Shown one piece after another: positions 1 through 7,275 of a stretch of DNA of 64,000 nt. A program made the translations under genes and the position numbers. Origin of the DNA: Mycolicibacterium komossense. GTDB lineage: Bacteria; Actinomycetota; Actinomycetes; Mycobacteriales; Mycobacteriaceae. Where the stretch lies: contig NZ_JACKTY010000051.1 in assembly GCF_025822605.1 (NCBI RefSeq), positions 1-64,000 on the forward strand, written 5' to 3'. The first letter of the stretch is position 1; each line of letters begins with the position of its first letter. The notes below the pieces were generated by a model that had not been told where the DNA came from, made no database searches, and saw nothing but the letters and a program-made list of their open reading frames with translations.

Positions 1-702
1 AGATGGTCGAAGTGCTTGGCTGCCAACGGGATTGTCTTCTTCTCGCCGCTGCCGCCGATCATCAGCGGGATGTGGTCGCGGAAGCGGGGCTCGGCCATGG
101 CTTCCTGGGTGCGGTAGTACTTTCCGGAGAATGTGGGCCGCTCGCCTTCGAGCATCGGCAGGATGATCTGCAGGGCTTCGCCGAGCTTGTTGAATCGGTC
201 GGTGAACGTGCCGAACTCGTAGCCGAGGGAATCGTGCTCGAGCTCGAACCAACCGGTGCCGATGCCGAGGATGGCGCGGCCTTGGCTGATCACGTCCAGG
301 GTGGTGATCGCCTTCGCCAGCAGTGTCGGGTTTCGGTAGGTGTTGCCGGTGACCAGGGTGCCGAGTTGGACGTTCTCGGTGACTGCGGCCAGGGCGCCGA
401 GCGCGGTGTACGCCTCGAGCATCGGCTGGTCGGGAGTGCCGAGACCGGGCAGCTGATAGAAGTGGTCCATCACGAACGTTCTCGGTGACTGCGGCCAGGG
501 CGCCGAGCGCGGTGTACGCCTCGAGCATCGGCTGGTCGGGAGTGCCGAGACCGGGCAGCTGATAGAAGTGGTCCATCACGAACACTGCGTCGTATCCGGC
601 GGCGTCGGCCTCGCGAGCCTGGGCGACGACGGTCGGGAAGAGCTGCTCGACGCCTGTGCCGTAGGAGAAGTTCGGAATCTGATAGCCCAGTTTGAGAGTC
701 AC
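1..702 (-). pseudogene. LLM-class F420-dependent oxidoreductase, frameshifted, cut by window start
   Basis: The reverse strand starts with GTG at 702-700 (GAAGGGG just upstream) and reads TLKLGYQIPNFSYGTGVEQ, a typical luciferase-like monooxygenase N-terminus. The frame runs well to about residue 75 (...ALGALAAVTENV), where a second copy of the preceding 106 bp begins. Because 106 is not a multiple of three, the rest of the family sequence (LGIGTGWFELEHDSLGYEFG and onward) lies in another frame. Such enzymes use F420H2 or FMN for hydride transfer in the cytoplasm; the substrate is unknown. The C-terminus is outside the window. It is either a true pseudogene or an assembly error; only the 5' reading frame is intact. 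Confidence 0.8.
371..582. repeat. 106 bp perfect tandem duplication inside the LLM gene
   Basis: Bases 371-476 are repeated at 477-582 with the same sequence; both copies start with cgttctcggtgactgcgg and end with tccatcacgaa. The unit length of 106 shifts the reading frame by one base and disrupts the oxidoreductase gene that covers it. Confidence 0.93.
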
Positions 703-750
703 CCCTTCGAGCCTAGCCAGCAGATGCGACCGCCACCCGCCTCTTCCGCC

Positions 751-774
751 TTGTATACAACCTTGCATGCAAGG
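751..774. promoter_or_regulatory. Two adjacent palindromes, likely GntR operator
   Basis: TTGTATACAA at 751-760 and CCTTGCATGCAAGG at 761-774 are perfect palindromes placed back to back in the 89 bp between the divergent oxidoreductase and GntR genes. The T-G-T...A-C-A form fits operators of FadR/FCD-type GntR regulators. That the neighbouring regulator binds here is inferred. Confidence 0.6.
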
Positions 775-791
775 CGTGTAAGCTCTCTTGG

Positions 792-1436
792 GTGGCGATG
801 GAACAGGTGCCGGCGGCCGAGCGGGCTTATCAAGCGACGAAGGCCCGGATTCTTGCCGGCAAGATGCCCGGCGGTCAGCTGCTGAGCGAGATCGATGTGG
901 CAACCGAGCTCGGTATCAGCCGCACTCCAGTGCACGAGGCTTTCCTGCGGCTCGCGGCAGAGGACTTCCTTGATCTGGTCCCGCGGCGAGGAGCTGTGGT
1001 CGCGCCGGTGCCCCCGCACGAAGCCATCGATCTGCTTGAGATGCGCCTCGCCATCGAAGGCGCCGCGGTGCGGAGGTTGTGCCGATCGCCGCAGGAGCTC
1101 GGGCCGCTGTGTGACGAGCTGACCTCGCTGACCGACCGCCAGCGCCGCGACGCGGCCGAGGGGGACACCTGCCAGTTCGCCGCTGCTGACGACGCCTTCC
1201 ACCGGCGGATCGTGGACGCGGCGGCCAACGCCATCGGCCAGCGTTTCTATGCGTCGCTCGGAGACCGGCAGCGCCGGATGATGGCCGATGTGGTTCGCGG
1301 CGCGGGTATGCGTGTGGCGACGATCATCGACGAACACACTCAGATCGTGGCGGCCATTCGCCAGGCTGACACATCGGCCTTCGAAACGTTGCTCATCGCC
1401 CATCTCGAGGCGGCGTATCGGGTGGTGCTGAGATGA
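792..1436 (+). CDS. GntR-family (FCD domain) transcriptional regulator
   Basis: A 214-residue cytoplasmic DNA-binding protein. Residues about 10-75 form the GntR winged helix (YQATKARILAGKMPGG, LSEIDVATELGISRTPVHEAFLRL, then an RRGAVVAP wing). Residues about 80-210 are an all-helical FCD effector domain with the usual metal/ligand residues (ADDAFHRRIVDAA, EHTQIVAAI). The start is GTG 792 or ATG 798. It overlaps the following MFS gene by 4 bp (ATGA), so it probably controls that transporter and the divergent oxidoreductase through the palindromes at 751-774. The effector is unknown. Confidence 0.88.
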   Translation: MAMEQVPAAERAYQATKARILAGKMPGGQLLSEIDVATELGISRTPVHEAFLRLAAEDFLDLVPRRGAVVAPVPPHEAIDLLEMRLAIEGAAVRRLCRSPQELGPLCDELTSLTDRQRRDAAEGDTCQFAAADDAFHRRIVDAAANAIGQRFYASLGDRQRRMMADVVRGAGMRVATIIDEHTQIVAAIRQADTSAFETLLIAHLEAAYRVVLR

Positions 1437-2659
1437 GCGGTCCAGCTCACGTCTTTGCGCCCACCGGGTTCAAGCCCTGGCGAGCCGTCGCGCTGGCGAT
1501 GTTCTGCATCGGTTGGGGTGGAAACCAGTTCACGCCGTTGCTGATCGAATATGTTCAGCGGTCCGGCTATTCGCAGACCAACGTCGATGTGCTGTTGGGT
1601 GCCTACGTCCTGGGTCTGATACCGGGACTGCTCGTGGCCGCGGCACTGTCGGATCGCTACGGGCGCACCCGCGTGATGATCGTCGGGGTGCTCAGTTCGG
1701 CACTGGGCAGTGTGGCGCTGGCGGCCGGCGACTCGTACGGATTCTCGGTGCTCTTCGGGGGCCGGTTGTTGAGTGGGCTGGCGGTCGGTATCGCGATGGC
1801 GGTCGGCTCGGCGTGGATCACCGAACTCTCGGCGCCGCCGTTCGGCGACGCGGTGCCGGGCGCGGGCGCGCGGCGCGCCTCGGTGGGGCTGTCGCTGGGG
1901 TTCGGCGTCGGACCGCTGTGCGCCGGCCTGCTTGCGGCCTTCGCGCCGCTGCCGCTGGTGCTGACCTATCTGGTGCACGTGTTGCTCTGTGCTCCGGTGT
2001 TGTGGATCGTGGCGCGCAAGGCAGTCGAGACGCGCTCCGGTGCGCCGACGCGCAGCCTCTGGCGGTCGCTGAAAGTGCCATCGGCAGGTCATCGGAGGTT
2101 TGTTCGCGTCGTTGTTCCGATGGCGCCCTGGGTATTTGGATCGGCTGGCATCGCCTATGCGATTGTGCCGACGTTGGTCGCCGGAAAACTCGGGTCATGG
2201 GCGCTGCTGTACACCTGTGGGCTGACGGTGCTGACCTTGGCATGCGGGGTGCTCATCCAGCCCGTCGCGCGGCTGCTCGACGACCGTTCGACCGCGCGCG
2301 CAATCGTGGTGTCGATGGCGCTGATGGCGGTCGGTGTTTTCGGCGCTGTGACGGCGGCGGTCACCGGTTCGGCGATTGTCGGCGTGCTGGTGGCCATCGT
2401 GCTTGGCAGTGCCTACGGCATTGCGATCGTGTCGGGCCTACTGGAGATACAGCGCATCGCCGAACCTGACGAGCTTGCAGGCATGTCCGGCGTGTACTAC
2501 GCGATTGCCTACTGCGGTTTCCTGCTACCGGCGGTCCTCGCGTCGTTGGCCCGCTACTTCAGCTATCCCGCGATGCTGACGGTGGTCGGAGTGCTCGCCG
2601 CCGGGTGTACCGCGGGATGCGCATCCGGGTGGTCGAAGCACCTGCAGCCGACTGGCTAG
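1433..2659 (+). CDS. MFS transporter
   Basis: A 408-residue protein with about twelve hydrophobic segments. The MFS motif A region reads GLIPGLLVAAALSDRYGRTRVMI after the second segment, and a long cytoplasmic loop around residues 190-220 separates the two halves. Length and motif are normal for a drug/metabolite efflux MFS. It overlaps the GntR gene by 4 bp and should be co-transcribed and translationally coupled with it. The substrate cannot be read from the sequence. The gene ends 12 bp before the end of the convergent rpmG remnant. Confidence 0.85.
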   Translation: MSGPAHVFAPTGFKPWRAVALAMFCIGWGGNQFTPLLIEYVQRSGYSQTNVDVLLGAYVLGLIPGLLVAAALSDRYGRTRVMIVGVLSSALGSVALAAGDSYGFSVLFGGRLLSGLAVGIAMAVGSAWITELSAPPFGDAVPGAGARRASVGLSLGFGVGPLCAGLLAAFAPLPLVLTYLVHVLLCAPVLWIVARKAVETRSGAPTRSLWRSLKVPSAGHRRFVRVVVPMAPWVFGSAGIAYAIVPTLVAGKLGSWALLYTCGLTVLTLACGVLIQPVARLLDDRSTARAIVVSMALMAVGVFGAVTAAVTGSAIVGVLVAIVLGSAYGIAIVSGLLEIQRIAEPDELAGMSGVYYAIAYCGFLLPAVLASLARYFSYPAMLTVVGVLAAGCTAGCASGWSKHLQPTG

Positions 2660-2671
2660 GTCGTCGGGGCG

Positions 2672-2809
2672 TCAGCACTCTTCTCGGAACTCGACATGAC
2701 GTCGGATGCGATCAGGATCGTTACGCCGGTTCTTGTGGGTGAGCTGGGTATGGCCGGCGCCGGCGGTGGAACGCGGTCTGACGACGAGGCGAATCTCGTT
2801 GCTGGCCAT
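2672..2809 (-). CDS. rpmG: Ribosomal protein L33 paralogue with internal deletion
   Basis: The 45-residue product starts MASNEIRLVVRPRSTAGAGH and continues with KNRRNDPDR, the L33 signature. It then jumps to IRRHVEFREEC, whereas mycobacterial L33 has about eight more residues (VLRKYDP-type) between these parts and is about 54 residues long. It belongs to the zinc-independent, Zur-repressed class by context: it follows the L28 remnant with a TGATG overlap and lies behind a Zur box. The usual next genes (S14 and S18 paralogues) are absent. Whether the shortened protein enters ribosomes is unknown. Confidence 0.75.
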   Translation of the reverse strand: MASNEIRLVVRPRSTAGAGHTQLTHKNRRNDPDRIRRHVEFREEC

Positions 2810-2913
2810 CAGATTTCCACGCCGTTTCGGCGAAGGCGCGCAACCACGGTATCGAAGCTGTCGCGGTTGATGACCTTGATGCGTTTGGCACTGACCCGGC
2901 AGTGGGCTGACAT
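2809..2913 (-). CDS. rpmB: Ribosomal protein L28 paralogue with large internal deletion
   Basis: Only 34 residues: the N-terminal MSAHC is directly joined to RVSAKRIKVINRDSFDTVV and ARLRRNG, which match the two ends of mycobacterial L28 (about 78 residues). Roughly 44 central residues are missing, in frame. The start ATG at 2913 follows AAGGAAGG at a normal distance, and the gene is first behind a Zur box. The reading frame and start signals are intact, so it can be translated, but it lacks the body of L28. Probably non-functional as a ribosomal protein. Confidence 0.72.
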   Translation of the reverse strand: MSAHCRVSAKRIKVINRDSFDTVVARLRRNGVEI

Positions 2914-2928
2914 GGACAGCCACCTTCC

Positions 2929-2951
2929 TTAATGAAAATGATTTTCGACAA
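2929..2951. promoter_or_regulatory. Zur box upstream of rpmB-rpmG remnants
   Basis: TTAATGAAAATGATTTTCGACAA is a near-palindrome (GAAAATGATTTTC core) that fits the mycobacterial Zur operator. It sits just upstream of the reverse-strand L28/L33 pair. Zur with zinc would repress; zinc starvation would induce. Confidence 0.8.
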
Positions 2952-2982
2952 GATCGATGCGGGACGGTATCGTGAACTCAAG

Positions 2983-3005
2983 TTAATGATAATCGTTTCC
3001 ATTAA
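2983..3005. promoter_or_regulatory. Zur box upstream of mrf
   Basis: TTAATGATAATCGTTTCCATTAA is an imperfect 23 bp palindrome of the Zur type, ending 8 bp before the mrf start and overlapping the region of the AAGGAGG ribosome binding site (3004-3010). It is the second of two divergently placed boxes 31 bp apart. Confidence 0.82.
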
Positions 3006-3013
3006 GGAGGATG

Positions 3014-4213
3014 ATGCGGACACCAGTGCTGTTGGTGACCGGGCAGGGAAACAGCGACGCTGTCGCGGGCACGTTGATGGAGAAGCCCGGAACCCTGCTT
3101 GTGGCGCATCGCTTCGACGGGCAGGTGGTGCGGCGCACTGTAGGCCACCTGCGCGATGGCGAGCTGCACACCTCGGAGTTCCCCTTGGAGTTGGCTCACG
3201 GCTGCGTGTCCTGCACCATTCGCAACGATCTACTGGTGCTGTTGCGGCGGTTGCACCGGCGCGACGACGTGGATCGGCTGGTGGTGCACCTCGGGCCGTG
3301 GCTGGAACCGGAACCGGTCTGCTGGGCCATCAACCACGTCGCGGTGCGGGTCGGCCCGGGATACCTCGACGGTCCCGCCGCCCGCGATGTCGCCATCGAG
3401 GCCGTCCTCAACTGCGTCGATGCGACTGGGTGGGCGGCTAATGCCGTCGGGGACGCCGAGTTGCGCGACGGGCGAACCGTCGCGCAGGTTCTGGTCGGGC
3501 AGGCCGAATTCGCCGATGTCCAGGTGTTGACGGCACCCGAACCGACCACGCTGGCGGTGCTGCGCCGGCTGGCGCCTCGCGCCCGGATCACCGTCGGGCC
3601 CGAGCGCGTGGAAATGGCGCTGCGACACGTCGAGCCCGAGTCCCGGCGTGGCCGCGACGGCAATCCGCACGAGCCGCTCCTGGCCGGTGAGCCACCGCTG
3701 AGCGCGGACGGCGAGGTCTCGCTGGTGGAGTTCGCCGCCGACCGGCCCTTCCATCCCGCCCGGCTGCACACCGCGCTCGACCTTCTCTTGGACGGCGTCG
3801 TCAGGACTCGGGGCCGGGCGTGGCTGGCAAACCGGCCGACCGACATCATGTGGATCGAGTCCGCGGGTGGTGGACTCCGGGTCGGCAACGCCGGAACCTG
3901 GCTGGCTGCAATGGAATCCAGTCAAGTCGTCGGTGTCGATCCGCAACGGCAGGCCCTGGCCGCGCTGCGCTGGGACGACGAGTTCGGCGACCGGCACACG
4001 TCCATGACCGTCCTGGCGTGTGGCGCTGTGCCCGCCGACATCGTGGAGGCTCTGCCGGGCGCATTGCTCACTGACAGCGAATTGGCCGACCGCGCAACGT
4101 GGTCGCGCTATGCCGATCCGTTCGGCGACTGGCATGAAGACCCCTGCGACGAACTCACTGATCGCGTCGCCGACACGGCTGCGCCCGGTTACGGCGAAGG
4201 AGATGAGCGATGA
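3014..4213 (+). CDS. mrf: Mrf-type COG0523 protein (ribosome hibernation recruitment factor)
   Basis: A 399-residue protein starting MRTPVLLVTGQGNSDAVAG. The P-loop position is degenerate (no GxxxxGKT), as I recall for the mycobacterial Mrf/Rv0106 type. A CxxC-like HGCVSCTIR motif lies near residue 70, followed by DLLVLLRRLHRRDDV, and a CobW C-terminal domain covers about 240-350 (EFAADRPFHPARL, ESAGGGLRV). In M. smegmatis Mrf recruits the hibernation factor Mpy to zinc-independent ribosomes under zinc starvation. ATG 3011 touches the AAGGAGG site, so ATG 3014 is preferred. It overlaps rpmE2 by ATGA and lies behind a Zur box. Unlike its neighbours it looks full length. Confidence 0.82.
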   Translation: MRTPVLLVTGQGNSDAVAGTLMEKPGTLLVAHRFDGQVVRRTVGHLRDGELHTSEFPLELAHGCVSCTIRNDLLVLLRRLHRRDDVDRLVVHLGPWLEPEPVCWAINHVAVRVGPGYLDGPAARDVAIEAVLNCVDATGWAANAVGDAELRDGRTVAQVLVGQAEFADVQVLTAPEPTTLAVLRRLAPRARITVGPERVEMALRHVEPESRRGRDGNPHEPLLAGEPPLSADGEVSLVEFAADRPFHPARLHTALDLLLDGVVRTRGRAWLANRPTDIMWIESAGGGLRVGNAGTWLAAMESSQVVGVDPQRQALAALRWDDEFGDRHTSMTVLACGAVPADIVEALPGALLTDSELADRATWSRYADPFGDWHEDPCDELTDRVADTAAPGYGEGDER

Positions 4214-4380
4214 AACCCGGAATCCGCCCCGGCTACCACCCGCTGGTGGTCGTCGAGGTCAGCGCGGATTCGCACCCGTCCTGGACCGGGGCCCACCGGT
4301 ACATGGACACCGCCGGCGGGGTGCAGAAGTTCCGCCGCGGCGACGGGCAGCGCGGCCTCCGCAGCGAGGACGGTCGGTGA
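4210..4380 (+). CDS. rpmE2: Type B ribosomal protein L31 paralogue with internal deletion
   Basis: A 56-residue product. MKPGIRPGYHP is the normal N-terminus of type B L31, but it is fused directly to LVVVEVSADSHPSWTGA and DTAGGVQKFRR, the normal C-terminal half. About 30 residues of the middle (the strand-rich part with T/S and W residues) are missing, in frame; the junction lies between YHP and a YPLVVV-like segment. It starts inside the mrf stop codon (ATGA) and its stop overlaps the next start (GTGA). It is the third shortened ribosomal protein of this locus. Confidence 0.75.
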   Translation: MKPGIRPGYHPLVVVEVSADSHPSWTGAHRYMDTAGGVQKFRRGDGQRGLRSEDGR

Positions 4381-4766
4381 CCCGAGCGCGTCCCGCCACC
4401 AGAAGTCCGTTCACCGTCGTCGTCTGCGGAGGCTGTGCCGGTGATTGCACGGCGGGTGTCATGGAGGAGTTGCGCGCGTCGATCCGTCGCTGTCCGCACG
4501 GCATACTCGTCAGGGCTGCGTGCCTGCGCGGTCCGCTCAGCTGCGCTGCCCACCCGCACCGCGCCGGTGTGATGATCGTGCTGCAGCCGTGCTGGGTAGA
4601 CCGGAGCCCGAGCGCCCCTGCTTGTTGGGTCGGTCCGATCTGTGACCAGCGAGACGTCGGCGTCGTACGGGACTGGCTCGAAAGCGGCCGATGGGCTCAG
4701 GCTGACCTGCCAGACCGGCTCCGGGTCGCGTCGTCCGTAGGGAACCCCCGGTCAGTGGTGAATTGA
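4377..4766 (+). CDS. Small cysteine-rich (2Fe-2S ferredoxin-like) protein
   Basis: A 129-residue protein starting at GTG 4377, which overlaps the rpmE2 stop. The early motif VVVCGGCAGDC, then further Cys at CPHG, ACLRG and SCAAH, together with VMIVLQPCWV, fits thioredoxin-fold 2Fe-2S ferredoxin-like proteins. As last gene of the apparent Zur operon mrf-rpmE2-fdx it should be induced by zinc depletion. The redox partner is unknown; the family assignment is from the motif pattern only. Confidence 0.6.
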   Translation: MTRARPATRSPFTVVVCGGCAGDCTAGVMEELRASIRRCPHGILVRAACLRGPLSCAAHPHRAGVMIVLQPCWVDRSPSAPACWVGPICDQRDVGVVRDWLESGRWAQADLPDRLRVASSVGNPRSVVN

Positions 4767-4792
4767 CGGCCGCTGGGCGTGGACTTTGAGAT

Positions 4793-5524
4793 TCACGATT
4801 GGCGCGGATGGTCCGTTCTCGATTTCGCGGTGTCGTCGGTCGAGAAGCCGATCGGGCGCGGTAGCAGGCGCAGGCACAGCACGAAATACAAGAATCCGAG
4901 CGCCCAGCCGGCGATGACGTCGGAGGGATTGTGCACGTTGAGTGCGACACGGGCGACTCCCACCACGAGGATCAGCGCTCCGGCGCCCACCGCCACGGCG
5001 GCCTTTCGGCCGTTCGGTATCGACGGCCAGAAGACAGTCAGCAGGGCCAGTACCCCAACGGTGACGGTAACAGCGTGTCCTGACGGGAACGATGTTGATT
5101 CGCCGTGGACCAGCGCGCTGGTCGGCCGGGGGCGGTTACCGAGTTCCTTCGCGACAAGAGCGACCAAAGCAGATAACTCGATGCTGACGAAGAGGAATAT
5201 AGCGGTGGGTTTGTCGCGGCGGACGAGTGCAAAACCGATTACGGGGAGAGCGATCACGCGAAATCCGATGGGGCCGAAGATTACGCAGAAAACCACCCAG
5301 AACGACACCCATCCCGGATGGGAGAGCCCGAAACCATGGAAGACCTGCAGCCACCAGCCGTCAATGGCTGACAGCCAAGCCCATTTCGCGACGAAGCCGA
5401 CCCACATCGTGGCGTAGACGACGGCGGCGATCGCCCCCGCGGCCGGCAAATACCGCACGGGTGAAGCGCTTTCAGCGCTTTGGCTACTGGTCATCGGGGC
5501 TGGAGGCGTAGCAGGTCTCCTCAT
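4793..5524 (-). CDS. PAP2-family membrane phosphatase
   Basis: About 243 residues from ATG 5524, preceded by a GGGGGG run at 7 bp; ATG 5494 is the alternative. Six hydrophobic segments surround the three PAP2 signature motifs: KELGNRPRP (C1), SFPSGH (C2) and RVALNVHNPSD (C3), with the catalytic His in C2/C3. Such enzymes remove phosphate from lipid phosphates such as phosphatidate or polyprenyl pyrophosphate at the outer side of the membrane. The exact substrate is not predictable. It is convergent with the Zur operon. Confidence 0.85.
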   Translation of the reverse strand: MRRPATPPAPMTSSQSAESASPVRYLPAAGAIAAVVYATMWVGFVAKWAWLSAIDGWWLQVFHGFGLSHPGWVSFWVVFCVIFGPIGFRVIALPVIGFALVRRDKPTAIFLFVSIELSALVALVAKELGNRPRPTSALVHGESTSFPSGHAVTVTVGVLALLTVFWPSIPNGRKAAVAVGAGALILVVGVARVALNVHNPSDVIAGWALGFLYFVLCLRLLPRPIGFSTDDTAKSRTDHPRQS

Positions 5525-5668
5525 CAGGAGCCCCCCGTTGCAGAGGCGACCGCTCTCACTGACCGCAACTCGGCCACGCGTCCCGCCGGCCGCCACGTTG
5601 TGAGTACGCGCAGCTGTTCCACCGCTCCTTCACAAACTTCGATCAGGCTTGGCTTTCCCTCGCGTGCC

Positions 5669-5977
5669 TCATGGGCATTGCCCGTTGTTCACGCACCCGG
5701 CTTCCGGAGATGCTTTGAAAGTGGGGGCGGCCACCGACGTGGCCAGGGCCGTCGCCGGCGCTGCGGCCGTGACGGTCGCACCGGTGCTGAGATCGGTGGG
5801 ATCGATTTGCATCGCGGGAACAGTCGGATAGACATAAGACGTGCCGGTGGCGGAAGCTCCGGAACCCCCGGCGACGTCGTGGGAGTCGCCGGCGTTCAGG
5901 ACTGTCGTCGCGGCGGCCGCGATAACGGAGATCGAACCAAGCATCGCTGCGATACGTCTCGTAGTTCTCTGGCTCAT
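5669..5977 (-). CDS. Small secreted protein of unknown function
   Basis: A 102-residue product starting MSQRTTRRIAAMLGSISVIAAAATTVL: a basic N-terminus and a hydrophobic core of about 17 residues make a signal peptide or N-terminal anchor. The mature part is Ala/Thr/Ser-rich, and the last 13 residues hold two cysteines (CVNNGQC) that could form a disulfide. The start ATG 5977 has GGAG about 10 bp upstream. It is divergent from the secreted PASTA-like gene at 6296. I do not recognise a family. Confidence 0.6.
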   Translation of the reverse strand: MSQRTTRRIAAMLGSISVIAAAATTVLNAGDSHDVAGGSGASATGTSYVYPTVPAMQIDPTDLSTGATVTAAAPATALATSVAAPTFKASPEAGCVNNGQCP

Positions 5978-6295
5978 CTGTGTGTGTTCTCCGTCAATCG
6001 GCCTAGGCCCGTCCGTGCGCCATCGCTATGGCTACGGGCGGGTCAGTATCGGTGGGCGCCTGGGGGACTTCACGACCTGCGGTGTGCCACCAAGCTACCC
6101 CCATCGATCAAATACTTCTACAAGTATCCATCAAAGATACAGCTGATTGACAGTCGTTGTCGAGGCAGAGGTGTTCCATCACTCTCTCGAAGACCGCTGG
6201 AAGAAAACAAATTTCAGCATTCTCGTGCGAGATATCATGCAACATCACAGCTCAAGTTCATCCAATCAACACATATCGCGCGCGACGATTGTCTG
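5978..6295. other. AT-richer divergent promoter region
   Basis: The 318 bp between two divergent secreted-protein genes contains no convincing gene. The part from about 6110 to 6290 is clearly richer in A/T than the surrounding genome. ATACTT-ctac-AAGTAT at 6112-6127 is a perfect 6 bp inverted repeat that could be an operator. I see no clear -35/-10 pair. Confidence 0.5.
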
Positions 6296-6748
6296 ATGCA
6301 ACTACCTCGAATTCGACCCGTTCGTGTCAGCTTGTTGGGCATCGGAACGACCGCTCTGGCGTTGACTAGCTCGATAGTAGGAAGTGCTGTTGCGCAGGCG
6401 GTTCCGAGCCCGCAGGTAGTAGGCCAGAAATACAGTGACGCCAGTACCGCGCTCTCCGGCGCTGGGTTTTCGGTGGTTGTTTCGAGCACGGAGGGTGACC
6501 AGCTGGCGTGGCCGAACTGCATCGTCACTCGCCAACAAGTCAGAACTGTTCCCGCACAGGAAAACACAGGTGGTTCGCCAACGAATCAGATGCTGGTGTC
6601 ACTGAACTGCGACGCGGCGGTTGCGTCGGCTGTCTCTCCGGGCAACTCGCTGGCAAGCCCTGAGGGGCGAGCCGCAGCTGCTGCAGCTGCCGCGGCCGCT
6701 GCTTCGGCGACGCCGACGGCCTCTGCCACGCCTTCGGGGACGAGCTAG
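6296..6748 (+). CDS. Secreted PASTA-like protein
   Basis: A 150-residue product: a signal peptide at 1-36 (VSLLGIGTTALALTSSIVGSAVAQA), then SPQVVGQKYSDASTALSGAGF, which is the V-G-x3-x-A-x3-L-x2-AGF pattern of a single PASTA domain, with two Cys (positions 75 and 105) likely disulfide bonded. The C-terminus is a run of about a dozen alanines and an Ala/Thr/Ser/Pro tail. It probably acts outside the membrane, with peptidoglycan-related binding inferred from PASTA only. ATG 6296 is chosen because the signal peptide follows it directly. Confidence 0.72.
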   Translation: MQLPRIRPVRVSLLGIGTTALALTSSIVGSAVAQAVPSPQVVGQKYSDASTALSGAGFSVVVSSTEGDQLAWPNCIVTRQQVRTVPAQENTGGSPTNQMLVSLNCDAAVASAVSPGNSLASPEGRAAAAAAAAAAASATPTASATPSGTS

Positions 6749-6837
6749 CCGCTGATTACCTGACTCTGTTGGCTGGCCCAGCTTCCGGATCGAGTCAACA
6801 TCTGCAGTGTCAGCAGAGAACAGCGCATGATGTGTAG

Positions 6838-7260
6838 ATGTTCGAGAATCTCGGGTGGGGGCATCTCTTGGTGCTCGGACTGGTCGGCTTGATCGTGCTG
6901 GGCCCGGAGCGACTGCCCGGTGCGATCCGATGGGCGTTCACCGCGACACGCCAAACCCGCGACTACATCAGTGGCGTCACGGGCCAACTGCGCGAGGATT
7001 TAGGCCCCGAGTTCGAGGACCTGACGCGACCGATCGGCGAGCTGCAGAAGCTCCGCAGCATGACGCCGCGTGAGCTGGTGACCCGACATCTCCTGGATGG
7101 CGATGACTACTGGTCCAAGAGCATTGACACAGAGCAGGTTTCACGCCAAGTCCAAGCTGGTGAGGTGCCCGTGCAAGCGAACGGGATCAGTGGCGATCTC
7201 TCGCCTGCCAGGGCCCAGCCGCGCAGTGGAGCCGCGCCCTTCGACTGGGACGCCACCTAG
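6838..7260 (+). CDS. tatB: Sec-independent translocase subunit TatB
   Basis: A 140-residue product: one N-terminal membrane helix (MFENLGWGHLLVLGLVGLIV), the LGPERLPG hinge and an amphipathic helix with RDYISGVTGQLREDLGPEF, followed by a variable acidic/Pro tail ending DWDAT. This matches mycobacterial TatB in length and in the LLDGDD segment. TatB with TatC binds twin-arginine signal peptides. It is a single gene here without tatA, tatC or sigE/htrA around it, so it may be an extra copy. Several Tat-type substrates (deacetylase 14655, esterase 53198) lie in this window. Confidence 0.85.
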   Translation: MFENLGWGHLLVLGLVGLIVLGPERLPGAIRWAFTATRQTRDYISGVTGQLREDLGPEFEDLTRPIGELQKLRSMTPRELVTRHLLDGDDYWSKSIDTEQVSRQVQAGEVPVQANGISGDLSPARAQPRSGAAPFDWDAT

Positions 7261-7275
7261 GGCGGCCCCGCACTC

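Noticed and set aside
2672..2923. Single 83-codon gene reading through both ribosomal remnants
   Set aside because: It is a frame fusion: the first 38 codons are the L28 remnant in the wrong frame; L28 and L33 have their own starts at 2913 and 2809.
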